Assembly: GCA_902774295.1 (NCBI GenBank)
Contig: CACYHP010000001.1
Span: 558,001 to 622,000, forward strand
Source of the DNA: an uncultured Bacteroidia bacterium
Lineage (GTDB): Bacteria > Bacteroidota > Bacteroidia > Bacteroidales > F082
Direction: 5' to 3'
DNA: 64,000 nucleotides
The position numbers and the translations under genes were made by a program. Below the pieces are notes generated by a model. The model ran no database searches. It was given only the letters and a program-made list of their open reading frames with translations, and was not told the origin of the DNA. Below are positions 24,643 to 35,099 of the stretch, piece by piece; within the stretch, counting starts at the first letter, position 1; the number at the start of each line of letters is the position of its first letter.

Positions 24643-25240
24643 ATGGATGATTCAGGTGTAATAAAAACAAATGAAATTGAGAGAAGAATAATTCTCATTC
24701 GCAACTGTCAAGTCATGATTGACAGGGACTTAGCAGATTTGTATGGTGTTGAAACAAGACGTTTGAACGAACAAGTTAAACGAAATAAAGAACGTTTTCC
24801 CGAGCATTTTATGTTTCAACTAACAAAAGAAGAACAGGAAAATTATGAAACGTTTAGAGACAATATTCTTACGATTGACAAAAACTCGGATCCTTTGATA
24901 TCGCAAATTGCGACATCAAACAAAGGTGGTAATAGAAAACCTTCTTATGCTTTTACGGAACAAGGGGTAGCAATGCTTGCTTCTGTTCTTCATAGCGATA
25001 GGGGTGTCTGCCACAGTTTATACGGCAAATTTTCCTAATAGATTAAAACTTGATTTAGAAAAGCATAACTCGCAATATCAACCAATAAAAGTTGAGGTTT
25101 ATAATAAATCTCATGACAGATTTCTTATTATCGATGATGATATTTATCTCATAGGAGCATCCCTGAAAGATATGGGAAAGAAAATGTTTGGCTTTTCGAA
25201 ACTACATTTTTCAAAAGAAGAAATTCTCAATAGATTGTAA
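24643..25240 (+). pseudogene. ORF6N domain gene with internal deletion and frameshift
   Basis: The first part (24643 to about 24998) encodes a normal ORF6N DNA-binding domain: ERRIILIRNCQVMIDRDLADLYGVETRRLNEQVKRN and KPSYAFTEQGVAMLASVLHSD. Full-length relatives then continue with about 150-170 residues of coiled-coil and a phospholipase-D-like C-terminal part. Here the sequence jumps at about 24999 into the final segment of such a protein (GVSATVYTANFPNRLKLDL, then HDRFLIIDDDIYLIGASLKDMGKK) in another frame. The first frame stops at 25038 and the second at 25240. Known relatives are prophage- or mobile-element-linked regulators. The remaining ORF6N part could still be made as a 131-residue protein. 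Confidence 0.75.
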
Positions 25241-25280
25241 AAAACTTCAAACTTCTAACTCCTAACTTCTAACTTTTTTG

Positions 25281-25288
25281 TATTTTTG
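25281..25288 (+). promoter_or_regulatory. -7 promoter element of acyl-CoA carboxylase gene
   Basis: TATTTTTG 17 bases before the GTG start, implying a very short leader. The CTAACTTCTAACT-type simple repeat at 25248-25276 lies immediately upstream. Confidence 0.45.
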
Positions 25289-25305
25289 CAAAAAATACAA
25301 CGAAA

Positions 25306-26913
<1,608 letters not shown>

Positions 26914-26916
26914 GCT

Positions 26917-27684
26917 ATGGAATTCACAACACTTCAAATAGGAATAGAGAAAAACGTCGCTCGCATCGCGCTGAACCGTCCCGAGGTTCGTAATGCGTTG
27001 AATGTCACGATGATAAAGGAACTCACCGAAGCCGTCGACTGGCTCGATGCTCGCGACGACATCCATGTCATCGAGATTTGCGGCAACGGCAAGAGTTTCT
27101 GCGCCGGCGCCGACCTCAACTACATGAAAGACATCGCAAACAACGGATATATCCAGAATCTCGAGGATGCGAAAAGGCTGTCGAAGCTGTTTAAGACCAT
27201 ATATTTCTGCAACACGCCGATTATCGCTTTGGTGCACGGTCACGTCATCGGAGGCGGCAACGGTATCATTGCAGCTTGCGACGTGGTGCTAGCTGAAAAC
27301 GACACCGTATTCGCCTTCAGCGAGGTGAAACTCGGCATCACGCCGGCAACGATATCGCCTTTCATCATCGCAAAATGCGGCGAGGCGATGGCTCGCGACA
27401 CCATGCTGAGCGGGCGTAAGTTCACAGCTCAGGAAGCTTTGAGATTCAACCTCGTGAACTATGTTGGCACGATGGAGGAGCTCAACAAACGCTTGGATTT
27501 CTATACAGAGAACTATCTCGCGGCGTCGCCATCGGCAATACGCGACTGCAAACAGCTCATCCGCTCAGTCTGCGGCCACGACGACCCATACAGCCCCGTC
27601 TTCGACATGACATCTGCGCTCATTGCAAACGAGAGAATGTCTCCTGACGGCCAAGAAAGAATGAAGAAATTTTTAGAAAAATAA
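26917..27684 (+). CDS. Enoyl-CoA hydratase/isomerase family, methylglutaconyl-CoA hydratase-like
   Basis: 255 residues. Crotonase fold with the first oxyanion-hole segment SFCAGADLNYMKDIA and the second HGHVIGGGNGIIAACDVVLA. AGADLN(W/Y)MK is typical of 3-methylglutaconyl-CoA hydratases, the enzyme that follows methylcrotonyl-CoA carboxylase in leucine catabolism. Family hydratases use a Glu in the segment after GGG; here GITPATISPF is the typical LiuC-like context. Directly downstream of the carboxyltransferase gene, so almost certainly co-transcribed. An HMG-CoA lyase to complete the pathway is not in the window. Confidence 0.88.
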   Translation: MEFTTLQIGIEKNVARIALNRPEVRNALNVTMIKELTEAVDWLDARDDIHVIEICGNGKSFCAGADLNYMKDIANNGYIQNLEDAKRLSKLFKTIYFCNTPIIALVHGHVIGGGNGIIAACDVVLAENDTVFAFSEVKLGITPATISPFIIAKCGEAMARDTMLSGRKFTAQEALRFNLVNYVGTMEELNKRLDFYTENYLAASPSAIRDCKQLIRSVCGHDDPYSPVFDMTSALIANERMSPDGQERMKKFLEK

Positions 27685-27690
27685 GGCTCC

Positions 27691-27752
27691 CGTCATTTCG
27701 AGCGAAACGAAGTGGAGTCGAGAAATCCTCCATTAACGAAGACAAACGAATA
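27691..27752. repeat. Dispersed palindromic element, copy 2 (half element)
   Basis: CGTCATTTCGAGCGAAACGA at 27691-27710, then GTGGAGTCGAGAAATCCTCC and ATTAACGAAG, matching the left half of the copies at 11901 and 44211. The right arm is absent. It fills the gap between the hydratase and GNAT genes. Confidence 0.7.
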
Positions 27753-27765
27753 AATACCGATTACT

Positions 27766-28230
27766 ATGCCTAAATTCGAAATTCGTCCCGCAAAAGAATC
27801 TGAATCAGCATTGGTTCTTGATTTTATCAAAAAGTTGGCAAAATACGAGAAAATGCTCGATGAGGTCGAAGCCACTGTCGACACCATTCATGAATCCTTG
27901 TTTGTGAAGCATGATGCTGAAGTCGTCTTTGGCTGTGAGGACGGCGTGCCTGTCGGTTTTGCCTTGTTTTTCCACAACTTCAGCACTTTTGTCGGTCGCA
28001 AAGGCCTGTATCTCGAAGACCTCTTCGTCATCCCGGAGAAACGCGGTTTAGGCTACGGCAAGGCATTGTTATTGCATCTCGCTCACCTTGCCAAGGAGCG
28101 TAACTGCGGCCGCATGGAGTGGGTATGCCTCGACTGGAACCAGCCTTCAATCGACTTTTATAAGTCATTGGGTGCCAAGCCGATGGAAGACTGGACGATA
28201 TACAGGCTGGATGAGAAAAGGTTAGGGTAA
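27766..28230 (+). CDS. GNAT family N-acetyltransferase
   Basis: 154 residues. GNAT fold with acetyl-CoA loop EDLFVIPEKRGLGYGKALLLHLA (V-x-x-x-x-RGxGxG) and the following strand GRMEWVCLDWNQPSIDFYKSLGAKP. The pattern (PAKESESALVLDFIKKLAKYE at the N-terminus) resembles the diamine/spermidine-type acetyltransferases, but the substrate cannot be fixed. Cytoplasmic. Its stop overlaps the next start by one base. Confidence 0.9.
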   Translation: MPKFEIRPAKESESALVLDFIKKLAKYEKMLDEVEATVDTIHESLFVKHDAEVVFGCEDGVPVGFALFFHNFSTFVGRKGLYLEDLFVIPEKRGLGYGKALLLHLAHLAKERNCGRMEWVCLDWNQPSIDFYKSLGAKPMEDWTIYRLDEKRLG

Positions 28231-28964
28231 TGAAAACATCAATACTTCTGACAATTGCGGTTTTTTTCGCTATCTCTCTGCACTCTCAAGACATCTACAC
28301 CGCCGGATATTTCACTGTTGACGACGGGCCCCAAGTGGCTGCGGTGTTCAAAAACGGCATGGCGTTATACAGCCAGAAACAGTTTGGAAAAGATTTTTAT
28401 TCATCTGCAATCGCTATTGATACGCTGAGCGGTGACGTCTATTGGTCGGCTAACGCGTTTCCTCAGAACTCCATCTCCGAGGGCTGCGGTTATGTGATGA
28501 AAAACGATGAGATTTTGCTGGATAATGTGATTGGGACCTGCATCAATGACATCTCTTTTGACGGTGATGACATATATTCTGCCGGTTATATGAACGATAT
28601 TTATGAGTCGGTTGCCGCAGTGTGGAAAAATGGCGAAACCACGCCGCTTTACACCTATTGTGCCGATAAACATTCGAGTGAGGTCCTGGGTATTGATGTC
28701 GTCGATGGCGTGGTATATGCCTGCGGCTACTACGAGGAAGGCCTGACTTACGGCTGCGTCTGGGTCCGCCCAAGCCCTCTTGCCGTTGAGGAGATAAAGG
28801 CAGACGACAGCTCGGTCGTTTATATTTACAATTTCTTTGGCGAACTTGTTAAAACCGCTTGTACAGATAATAATAATCTGAATATCAGTGATTTGCCATC
28901 TGGGTTTTATATCGCAAAACGCGGGAAGGAAGTCACGAAGGTTTTTTCAACTAAAGTGAAATAA
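28230..28964 (+). CDS. Secreted protein of unknown function with degenerate T9SS-type tail
   Basis: 244 residues. Signal peptide at 1-19 (MKTSILLTIAVFFAISLHS). The body has three or four short beta repeats of the form DIYTAGYF...AAVFKNGM, DVYWSANAF, DIYSAGYMND...AAVWKNGE and VVYACGYYEEG...CVWV, like a small propeller or repeat-sheet protein. The C-terminus (VVYIYNFFGELVKTACTDN ... SDLPSGFYIAKRG) resembles a short type IX sorting domain. Starts on the last base of the GNAT stop codon. Confidence 0.7.
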   Translation: MKTSILLTIAVFFAISLHSQDIYTAGYFTVDDGPQVAAVFKNGMALYSQKQFGKDFYSSAIAIDTLSGDVYWSANAFPQNSISEGCGYVMKNDEILLDNVIGTCINDISFDGDDIYSAGYMNDIYESVAAVWKNGETTPLYTYCADKHSSEVLGIDVVDGVVYACGYYEEGLTYGCVWVRPSPLAVEEIKADDSSVVYIYNFFGELVKTACTDNNNLNISDLPSGFYIAKRGKEVTKVFSTKVK

Positions 28965-28969
28965 TAAAA

Positions 28970-29007
28970 AATCCGCAACTCAATAATGGGCTGCGGATTT
29001 GTTTTTT
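28970..29007 (+). terminator. Rho-independent terminator
   Basis: AATCCGCA (28970-28977) pairs with TGCGGATT (28992-28999), 14-base loop, then TTGTTTTTT. It ends the plus-strand transcript and lies just past the 3' end of the convergent HdeD-like gene. Confidence 0.7.
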
Positions 29008-29017
29008 CTAAATCAGT

Positions 29018-29563
29018 CTATTTTGAGTTCTCAACATCTTTCTCGAATTTCTTGATACCGGCAAATCCGAAGAAATGAGCGATGCCGATAATGATGATAG
29101 CGATGCCGATGAGTATTGAGAGCCAGTCGGCTGAGAGGTCTGGGTTGTAAAGACCAGCAATGCCAAGTATCACGCCAGCGATACCGAACAGCAACATCGT
29201 CCACCATCCGTTATATCCCACTTTCTTGTAGTCGAAACTCTGAACGGCGATGAGCACGCTCTCGAAAAGCACCCACATAGCGAAGACGATAGCCAACGAA
29301 AGTCCGACAAAGAATGTGTTGCAGAGGAACAATATACCAATGAGAATCTGAAGCAATCCCGACAAAATTCTCACTCCGCTGTTAGGCAGCATGTTGCTTG
29401 TTTGAATTGCGAAAATGAATTTCGAAATACCTGTGCAGAGTGTGAACAAACCGATCATCCATGCGAGGGTGAAGAGTGTCGCAGTTGGGTAAACAATGCA
29501 TAAAATGCCGAGGATTACCAACAAAACGCCTGTTACGGCAAGCCAAATTTTAGTTTTTTTCAT
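29018..29563 (-). CDS. HdeD/DUF308 family inner-membrane protein
   Basis: 181 residues with six hydrophobic helices in three repeated pairs (IWLAVTGVLLVILGILCIVYP, LAWMIGLFTLCTGISKFI, LSGLLQILIGILFLC, then three more). The repeats GVLLVILGILCIVYP and GIAGVILGIAGLYNP show the internal duplication of DUF308. E. coli HdeD takes part in acid resistance at high cell density; the role here is not known. Single gene, short charged C-terminus. Confidence 0.88.
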   Translation of the reverse strand: MKKTKIWLAVTGVLLVILGILCIVYPTATLFTLAWMIGLFTLCTGISKFIFAIQTSNMLPNSGVRILSGLLQILIGILFLCNTFFVGLSLAIVFAMWVLFESVLIAVQSFDYKKVGYNGWWTMLLFGIAGVILGIAGLYNPDLSADWLSILIGIAIIIIGIAHFFGFAGIKKFEKDVENSK

Positions 29564-29627
29564 AGTGTGTAAATTTTTTAGTTTGACTTTAATTGAGTTT
29601 TAAGGCACAAAAATATAAAAAAATCAT

Positions 29628-29635
29628 TACTTTTG
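29628..29635 (+). promoter_or_regulatory. -7 promoter element of ThrE-like gene
   Basis: TACTTTTG matches TAnnTTTG, 28 bases before the ATG at 29664. Confidence 0.4.
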
Positions 29636-29663
29636 CAAAAAATATTAATTAAACTCCAGATTT

Positions 29664-30899
29664 ATGGATAACGATAAAGATCGGGCACTGAGGCTTGCCA
29701 CCAAAGCGGGGCATATCCTGCTTGAAAATGGCGCGGAGATCACACGTGTTGAAGACACCATGGAACGCATCTCATCGGCTTATGGCGTTGAGGATCCGGG
29801 CTTTTTTGTGCTTAGCAACGGCATCATAGCTACTGGCGACGGCTACGCTGACGCCAAGTTCATCCCAATCAGAGGGATGCAGCTGAGCAAGATAGTGGAG
29901 GTAAACCAGATCAGCCGCGACGTGACAGACGGCAAATGCACCCTCGACGAGCTCGAAAAACGTCTCGATGGTATACGTAACGACAAGCCCAAGCCGTGGT
30001 GGGAGATGCTTCCTTGCATCACCATGGGCATTATGGGTTTCAGCATCATATTCGGCTGCAGCTTCATCGACATGTTCTCGTCGTTGTTTACAGGCTTGCT
30101 GCTCGGTGCCTTCATCACCTTCGCCGGGAGACATATCTCACGGTTCTTCAACAGCTTCATCTGCGGGTTCTTCGGTGCGTTGCTATGCATCGTGGCATAT
30201 CGTATCTTCGGCGGCTACGGCATACATCTCAACCTCCCGAATATCATCATAGGAAATATCATCGCTTTGGTGCCCGGAGTGCCTTTCACCAATGGCATCC
30301 GCGACCTTGCCAACGAGGACTACATCGCCGGCTTCACACGCCTGCTCGACGCTTTGATAGTGTTTTTCTGCATCGCCCTCGGCGTGATTGCGGTGTTTTA
30401 TCTTGATGATTTGGTCTTCGGCGATATCGAGGCTATAGGGATGCCTGTCTACGACATGAAAACCTCCGTTTGGTATATCCAGCTGATAGCTGCGTTTGTG
30501 GGAACGTTAGGGTTTTCGGCACTTTTCGGAGCACCTCGACGCTATTACATCGCCTGCGGATTCGTCGGAATGATTGGCTGGATGGCGTATATATTCACAG
30601 ATTCCATCCTGGTCGCAAGCCTTATCATAGCTGTGATGAGCCATGTCTTCGCCGTGATTCAACGTTGTCCAGTCACCATCTTCATCATCTGCGGCATCAT
30701 CCCGCTCGTGCCTGGAGGCGGTCTCTTCTGGACACTTTATTATATGCTGACCAGTCGCTTGCGACTTGCTTTTGAAGCGGGCACCGGCGCCTTAAGAGCC
30801 ACCATCGCCATTGCAGGAGGCATCATCATCGGAGCAGCCATTTTCGACAGATTGCTGAAAAAGAAAAAACAGCACAAAGCTGATTGCATCATGCGATAA
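29664..30899 (+). CDS. Threonine/serine exporter family protein (ThrE, fused YjjP-YjjB type)
   Basis: 411 residues. N-terminal soluble part (ALRLATKAGHILLENGAEITRVEDTMERI) is the DUF1212/YjjP signature, followed by about ten transmembrane helices. The first set (to about 255) contains GNIIALVPGVPFTNGIRDL. The second set (DUF3815/YjjB-like, about 265-400) contains IFIICGIIPLVPGGGLFW; PGGG/PGVP loops are typical of both halves. Family members export threonine, serine or, for YjjPB, succinate. Substrate not determined. Single gene with its own promoter, placed between the acyl-CoA genes. Confidence 0.9.
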   Translation: MDNDKDRALRLATKAGHILLENGAEITRVEDTMERISSAYGVEDPGFFVLSNGIIATGDGYADAKFIPIRGMQLSKIVEVNQISRDVTDGKCTLDELEKRLDGIRNDKPKPWWEMLPCITMGIMGFSIIFGCSFIDMFSSLFTGLLLGAFITFAGRHISRFFNSFICGFFGALLCIVAYRIFGGYGIHLNLPNIIIGNIIALVPGVPFTNGIRDLANEDYIAGFTRLLDALIVFFCIALGVIAVFYLDDLVFGDIEAIGMPVYDMKTSVWYIQLIAAFVGTLGFSALFGAPRRYYIACGFVGMIGWMAYIFTDSILVASLIIAVMSHVFAVIQRCPVTIFIICGIIPLVPGGGLFWTLYYMLTSRLRLAFEAGTGALRATIAIAGGIIIGAAIFDRLLKKKKQHKADCIMR

Positions 30900-30917
30900 A
30901 TATTAATTCGTAATTCG

Positions 30918-30948
30918 TTTGCAGATATGATAAAATATCGTAACTTTG
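30918..30948 (+). promoter_or_regulatory. Promoter of biotin carboxylase operon
   Basis: TTTG 30918-30921, 19-base spacer, TAACTTTG 30941-30948; ATG 17 bases later. Confidence 0.55.
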
Positions 30949-30964
30949 CAACGAATTATACACT

Positions 30965-32947
30965 ATGCCATCAAGAAAGATACATAAAGTGCTTATAGCT
31001 GGCCGCGGCGAGATCGCTGTGAGAGTGATGCGTACGCTTAAGAAGCTGAGTATCAATTCAGTAGCTATCTATGCTGACAACGATGCCGACGCACTGCACC
31101 GCCGTATGGCTGACGAGGCACGTCCGCTTGGAAACGGCACACTCAAAGATACTTATCTCAATATTCAGAAGATTGTCGACGCAGCTTTGGATACCGGAGC
31201 CGACGCCATACATCCAGGATACGGATTTTTGTCGGAGAGCCCTGAACTCGCCGAGGCTTGCGCTAACAATAATATCATCTTCATCGGTCCCGATGCCGAC
31301 ACCATGCGTCTCATGGGTAACAAGATTGCTGCCCGCGAGTTCGCGAAGTCTCACGGAATACCAGTGACGACAGGCGTTACCGGCACTATGGACGACATCA
31401 TGCGTCAGGCCGACACGCTTCCGTATCCTGTGCTCATCAAAGCAGCGGCAGGCGGCGGCGGAAAAGGCATGCACATCGTAAGAAGTAAAGCTGACCTGCG
31501 TGACGAACTCGAGAAAGCGTCACGCGAAGCACAGAAATACTTCGGCGACGGCGAGGTATACGTCGAGAAATATGTGGAAAACCCGCGTCATATCGAGGTG
31601 CAGGTGCTCGCCGACCACTACGGTCACGTCATTCATCTCTATGAAAGAGAATGCTCGGTGCAGCGTCGTTACCAGAAGATCATTGAAGAATCGCCGTCGC
31701 CGACACTCACTCCCGAGAAACGTCAGGCGATATGCGAGACTGCCGTAAACCTCTGTAAAGCAGTGGGTTATAAAAACGCAGGCACTGTCGAGTTCCTTGT
31801 CGACAACGACCTCAATTTCTATTTCCTCGAGATGAACACCCGAATCCAGGTGGAGCATCCGGTCACAGAACAACGCACAGGCATCGACATCGTCGAGGAA
31901 CAGATCCGCATAGCGCGAGGCAAGGAGATGGGGTGGACACAGGATATGATACAAGACAAGGGCCATGCTATCGAATGCCGTGTGTACGCTGAGGATGCGG
32001 AAAACAACTTCCTCCCGGCTGCCGGCGAGGTCACGCTCTATCACGAGCCTCAGATGCGCGGCGTGCGTATCGACAGCAGCATCGACGGCCCATGCACCAT
32101 CAGCGACAGCTACGACCCGATGATCGCCAAACTGATATGCTTCGGCAAGACACGCGAAGAGGCTATCGAGATAACACGCAGAGCGTTGAAGGAATATATC
32201 GTACAGACAGACAAGACAAATATCCCTTATCTGCAAAGTATCATTGATAATCAAGATTTTACAAATAATAAAATCGACACCTCATATTGCGGAAAGCATC
32301 AGGAAGAATTGGTTGAGACCATGCGTCAGACACGCGAAAACATCAAGAAAGAAGATGTGGCGGCGCTGTTCCTCTTCCATGACTTCAACAACCGTCAGAA
32401 TACTGCAGATGTCTGGAACTCAATAGGTTACTGGCGTTTCCAGATGTCGCTGAACGTCACCGTGGAAGGGCAGTCGATGAAGGTGCAGATAAACCATCTC
32501 TCGAGCAAAAATCTCGATTGCGTCATCAACGGAAAGCCTTATTCTGTGATGCTTTCGCAGAATGGCGACGTGCAGAAGGTGATTATCAACGGCCGCACCG
32601 AGCCTGTCTTTGTGTCGCAGACCCCGCATCACGACTACTGCGTGCATCTGCGCGGCTTGGATTTCATTTGCCGTCGCGACGACCAACTCAACGACATGAA
32701 AGACTATTCGCATACCGACGTGGCTGGCGACGACATGAAATTCTTCTCGCCCATGCCAGGTAACGTGATGAAAATCAACGTGAAAGAAGGCGACGAGGTG
32801 CATTATGGCACCATACTCTGCATCGTGGAGGCAATGAAGATGGAAAACAACATCGTGGCGAAAGGCGATGCCAAGGTGCTGAAAATCAATGTTAAAGAAG
32901 GTGAAAAAGTAGATACGAAAACAGTTTTAATTGAACTTGGAATATGA
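30965..32947 (+). CDS. Biotin-containing acyl-CoA carboxylase subunit, methylcrotonyl-CoA carboxylase alpha type
   Basis: 660 residues. Biotin carboxylase domain (1-450): LIAGRGEIAVRVMRTLKK, ATP-grasp Gly-rich loop AAAGGGGKGMH, RECSVQRRYQKIIEE and the catalytic FLEMNTRIQVEHPVTE. A linker/BT region follows, then a C-terminal biotinyl domain (590-660) with biotin Lys in VEAMKMEN. This is the layout of 3-methylcrotonyl-CoA carboxylase alpha; the matching carboxyltransferase is 5.7 kb upstream at 25306. It carboxylates biotin with bicarbonate and ATP. The stop overlaps the next ATG by four bases (ATGA), giving translational coupling to the acyl-CoA dehydrogenase. Propionyl-CoA carboxylase alpha is a less likely alternative. 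Confidence 0.9.
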   Translation: MPSRKIHKVLIAGRGEIAVRVMRTLKKLSINSVAIYADNDADALHRRMADEARPLGNGTLKDTYLNIQKIVDAALDTGADAIHPGYGFLSESPELAEACANNNIIFIGPDADTMRLMGNKIAAREFAKSHGIPVTTGVTGTMDDIMRQADTLPYPVLIKAAAGGGGKGMHIVRSKADLRDELEKASREAQKYFGDGEVYVEKYVENPRHIEVQVLADHYGHVIHLYERECSVQRRYQKIIEESPSPTLTPEKRQAICETAVNLCKAVGYKNAGTVEFLVDNDLNFYFLEMNTRIQVEHPVTEQRTGIDIVEEQIRIARGKEMGWTQDMIQDKGHAIECRVYAEDAENNFLPAAGEVTLYHEPQMRGVRIDSSIDGPCTISDSYDPMIAKLICFGKTREEAIEITRRALKEYIVQTDKTNIPYLQSIIDNQDFTNNKIDTSYCGKHQEELVETMRQTRENIKKEDVAALFLFHDFNNRQNTADVWNSIGYWRFQMSLNVTVEGQSMKVQINHLSSKNLDCVINGKPYSVMLSQNGDVQKVIINGRTEPVFVSQTPHHDYCVHLRGLDFICRRDDQLNDMKDYSHTDVAGDDMKFFSPMPGNVMKINVKEGDEVHYGTILCIVEAMKMENNIVAKGDAKVLKINVKEGEKVDTKTVLIELGI

Positions 32948-34086
32948 ATTTCGGATTGACTGAAAAACAAATTGAATTGCGCGCTAAGGTGCGCGATTTT
33001 GCTGAGAAAGAGGTGAAACCAGTGGCAGCGTTCAACGACGAGCACGAAAAATTCGACGTCGAGCTGACCAAAAAAATGGGACAACTCGGGCTTCTTGGCA
33101 TGTGCGTGCCGCAGGAATACGGCGGACAAGGCCTCGACACATTGTCGTATATCATTGCTGTTGAGGAACTTGCACGTATTGACGGCTCCACAGCAGCGAC
33201 AATAGCGGCTGACAACTCGTTGGGTATCGGCCCTATCAAAGACTATGGAACGAAAGAACAGAAAGAGAAATATCTCCCGCGTCTGTGCAAAGACCATCTC
33301 TGGGGCTTCGGCTTGACAGAAGAGACGGCTGGCAGCGACTCGAGAGGGACAAAATCGACTGCGAAGAAGGTTGACAATCAATGGGTTGTCAACGGAACGA
33401 AGATATTCATCACCAACAGTGCCACTCCGATGACGTTGGGCAGCACCATTCAGGTCATCAGCGGAGAGAGCAACGGTAAGCCTGAGTTTACGGCGTTTCT
33501 GATTGAAAACGACATGCCGGGCTTCACTCAGCGCCCTATGGACCGCAAGATGATGTGGCGTGCCTCTAACACTGGCGAGCTGAAGTTCAACGACGTGAAG
33601 CTCAACGATGAGAACATCCTCGGAAAGCCGGGCGACGGCTCGCATATCATGCTTGCGACCCTCGACGGCGGACGTCTCTCCATCGGAGCGATGGGTCTCG
33701 GCTGCGCTCAAGGTGCCTTCGAGATGGCTCTCGAATACTCGAAACAGCGCGAGCAGTTCGGCAAGCCGGTGTGTAAGTTCCAGGCTGTCAGTTTCATGCT
33801 TGCCGACATGGCGATGAAAATCGAAGCGGCACGCGAGCTGCTTTACAAGGCCTGCCGCATGAAAGACGCTCATCTCCCTTACGGAAAACAAGCCGCGATG
33901 GCGAAGCTGTACTGCTCACAGGTCGCCGCTGAGGTCTGCGACAAGGCCGTCCAAGTGATGGGAGGCCACGGCCTGTTGAAGGATTTCAACATGGAACGCT
34001 TCTATCGCGACCAGCGCATCCTCCAGATAGGAGAGGGAACGAGCGAAATTTTGAAGTTGGTTATCTCAAGGTATATAGGATGCTGA
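32944..34086 (+). CDS. Acyl-CoA dehydrogenase (short-chain type)
   Basis: 380 residues, normal for the FAD-dependent family: N-terminal helical domain, FGLTEETAGSDSRGTKSTA (FAD/substrate strand domain) and C-terminal helices with REQFGKPVCKFQAVSFMLADM. The segment QIGEGTSEILKLVI carries Glu in the position of the catalytic base of short- and medium-chain enzymes; true isovaleryl-CoA dehydrogenases have another residue there and use a Glu about 120 residues earlier. So butyryl- or 2-methyl-branched acyl-CoA is more likely than isovaleryl-CoA, despite the leucine-type neighbours. Needs an electron-transfer flavoprotein, which is not in the window. Confidence 0.9.
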   Translation: MNFGLTEKQIELRAKVRDFAEKEVKPVAAFNDEHEKFDVELTKKMGQLGLLGMCVPQEYGGQGLDTLSYIIAVEELARIDGSTAATIAADNSLGIGPIKDYGTKEQKEKYLPRLCKDHLWGFGLTEETAGSDSRGTKSTAKKVDNQWVVNGTKIFITNSATPMTLGSTIQVISGESNGKPEFTAFLIENDMPGFTQRPMDRKMMWRASNTGELKFNDVKLNDENILGKPGDGSHIMLATLDGGRLSIGAMGLGCAQGAFEMALEYSKQREQFGKPVCKFQAVSFMLADMAMKIEAARELLYKACRMKDAHLPYGKQAAMAKLYCSQVAAEVCDKAVQVMGGHGLLKDFNMERFYRDQRILQIGEGTSEILKLVISRYIGC

Positions 34087-34163
34087 TGCCTTAAGGTCGT
34101 TAAGGATGCCGCAAAGGTAGTTAAGGAATTTAAATTAAAATCATAATATAAAAACATAAACAA

Positions 34164-35066
34164 ATGGAAATCACCAAATTAAATCAAATGTTCGACGTGC
34201 TGAAGAGCCGTCCAAAGAAACGTCTCGTAGCAGCTTATGCTATGGATGACCACACTGTCTGCGCTGTCAACGACGCTGTTGAAAACGGTCTCATCGACGC
34301 CACCCTCATCGGTGACCCTGCCCGTATCGCTGAGATCTGCAAGGAAGAGAAGATAGACATCAACAAGTTCAAGATCGTTGAGGAAAAAGACGACGTGAAG
34401 GCAGCTGCATTGGCATGTGACCTCATCAACCGCGGCGAAGGCGACATCCTCATGAAAGGTCTTCTCCCGACTGACAAATACATGCGCGCCATCCTCAACA
34501 AGGAACGCGGTCTCTGCCCACCTAACGTCACCTTGGCACACGTCGCAGTGATACAGAACCCGGCTTACCACAAGCTCCTCGTGGCTTCTGACTGCGCTAT
34601 CATCCCGTTGCCGGACCTCAAGCAGAAACAGACCATCTTGAAATATGTCACCACAGTGTCGAAGGCTCTCGGCGTGAAGACCCCGAAAGTGGCTCTCGTG
34701 ACAGCTACCGAACAGATGAGCGCTGGCATCCCGGCATGCGTCGACGCAGCTATCATCTCTAAGATGGCAGAACGCGGCCAGATCAAAGGATGCCTCGTGG
34801 AAGGCCCTATCTCTCTCGACCTCGCTTGCGACGCTGAGACAGCTCAGATCAAAGGCATGAACAGCCCAGTGGCCGGCGACGCCGACTGCCTCGTGTTCCC
34901 TAACCTCGAAGCATCGAACGTGTTCTACAAATGCTGCTCGAAATTCAACAAATCGGAAATCGGAGCAATGCTCATGGGCGCCAAGGTCCCTTGCGTCCTC
35001 TCATCACGCGGCGACACATCGCTCACAAAGCTTTATTCAATCGCTCTCGCAGCATTGATCGCATAA
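34164..35066 (+). CDS. ptb: Phosphate butyryltransferase
   Basis: 300 residues. Phosphotransacetylase-fold enzyme converting butyryl-CoA (or branched acyl-CoA) plus phosphate to acyl phosphate plus CoA. Features: EGDILMKGLLPTDKYMRAIL, VALVTATEQMSAGIPACVDAA, VEGPISLDLACD and GDADCLVFPNLEASNVFYK, all typical of Ptb and distinct from Pta. Followed 33 bases later by butyrate kinase; together they convert acyl-CoA to free acid with ATP formation. Codon usage is strongly biased, as in highly expressed genes. Confidence 0.95.
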   Translation: MEITKLNQMFDVLKSRPKKRLVAAYAMDDHTVCAVNDAVENGLIDATLIGDPARIAEICKEEKIDINKFKIVEEKDDVKAAALACDLINRGEGDILMKGLLPTDKYMRAILNKERGLCPPNVTLAHVAVIQNPAYHKLLVASDCAIIPLPDLKQKQTILKYVTTVSKALGVKTPKVALVTATEQMSAGIPACVDAAIISKMAERGQIKGCLVEGPISLDLACDAETAQIKGMNSPVAGDADCLVFPNLEASNVFYKCCSKFNKSEIGAMLMGAKVPCVLSSRGDTSLTKLYSIALAALIA

Positions 35067-35099
35067 GAAATTTTATCAATAACACAGAAATAAAAAATT

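Noticed and set aside
32803..33891. 362-residue minus-strand frame across the acyl-CoA genes
   Set aside because: Antisense shadow of the strongly conserved acyl-CoA dehydrogenase and biotinyl domain.
32944..34086. Isovaleryl-CoA dehydrogenase annotation
   Set aside because: The catalytic Glu is at the short-chain position (GEGTSEI), whereas isovaleryl-CoA dehydrogenases have a different residue there.
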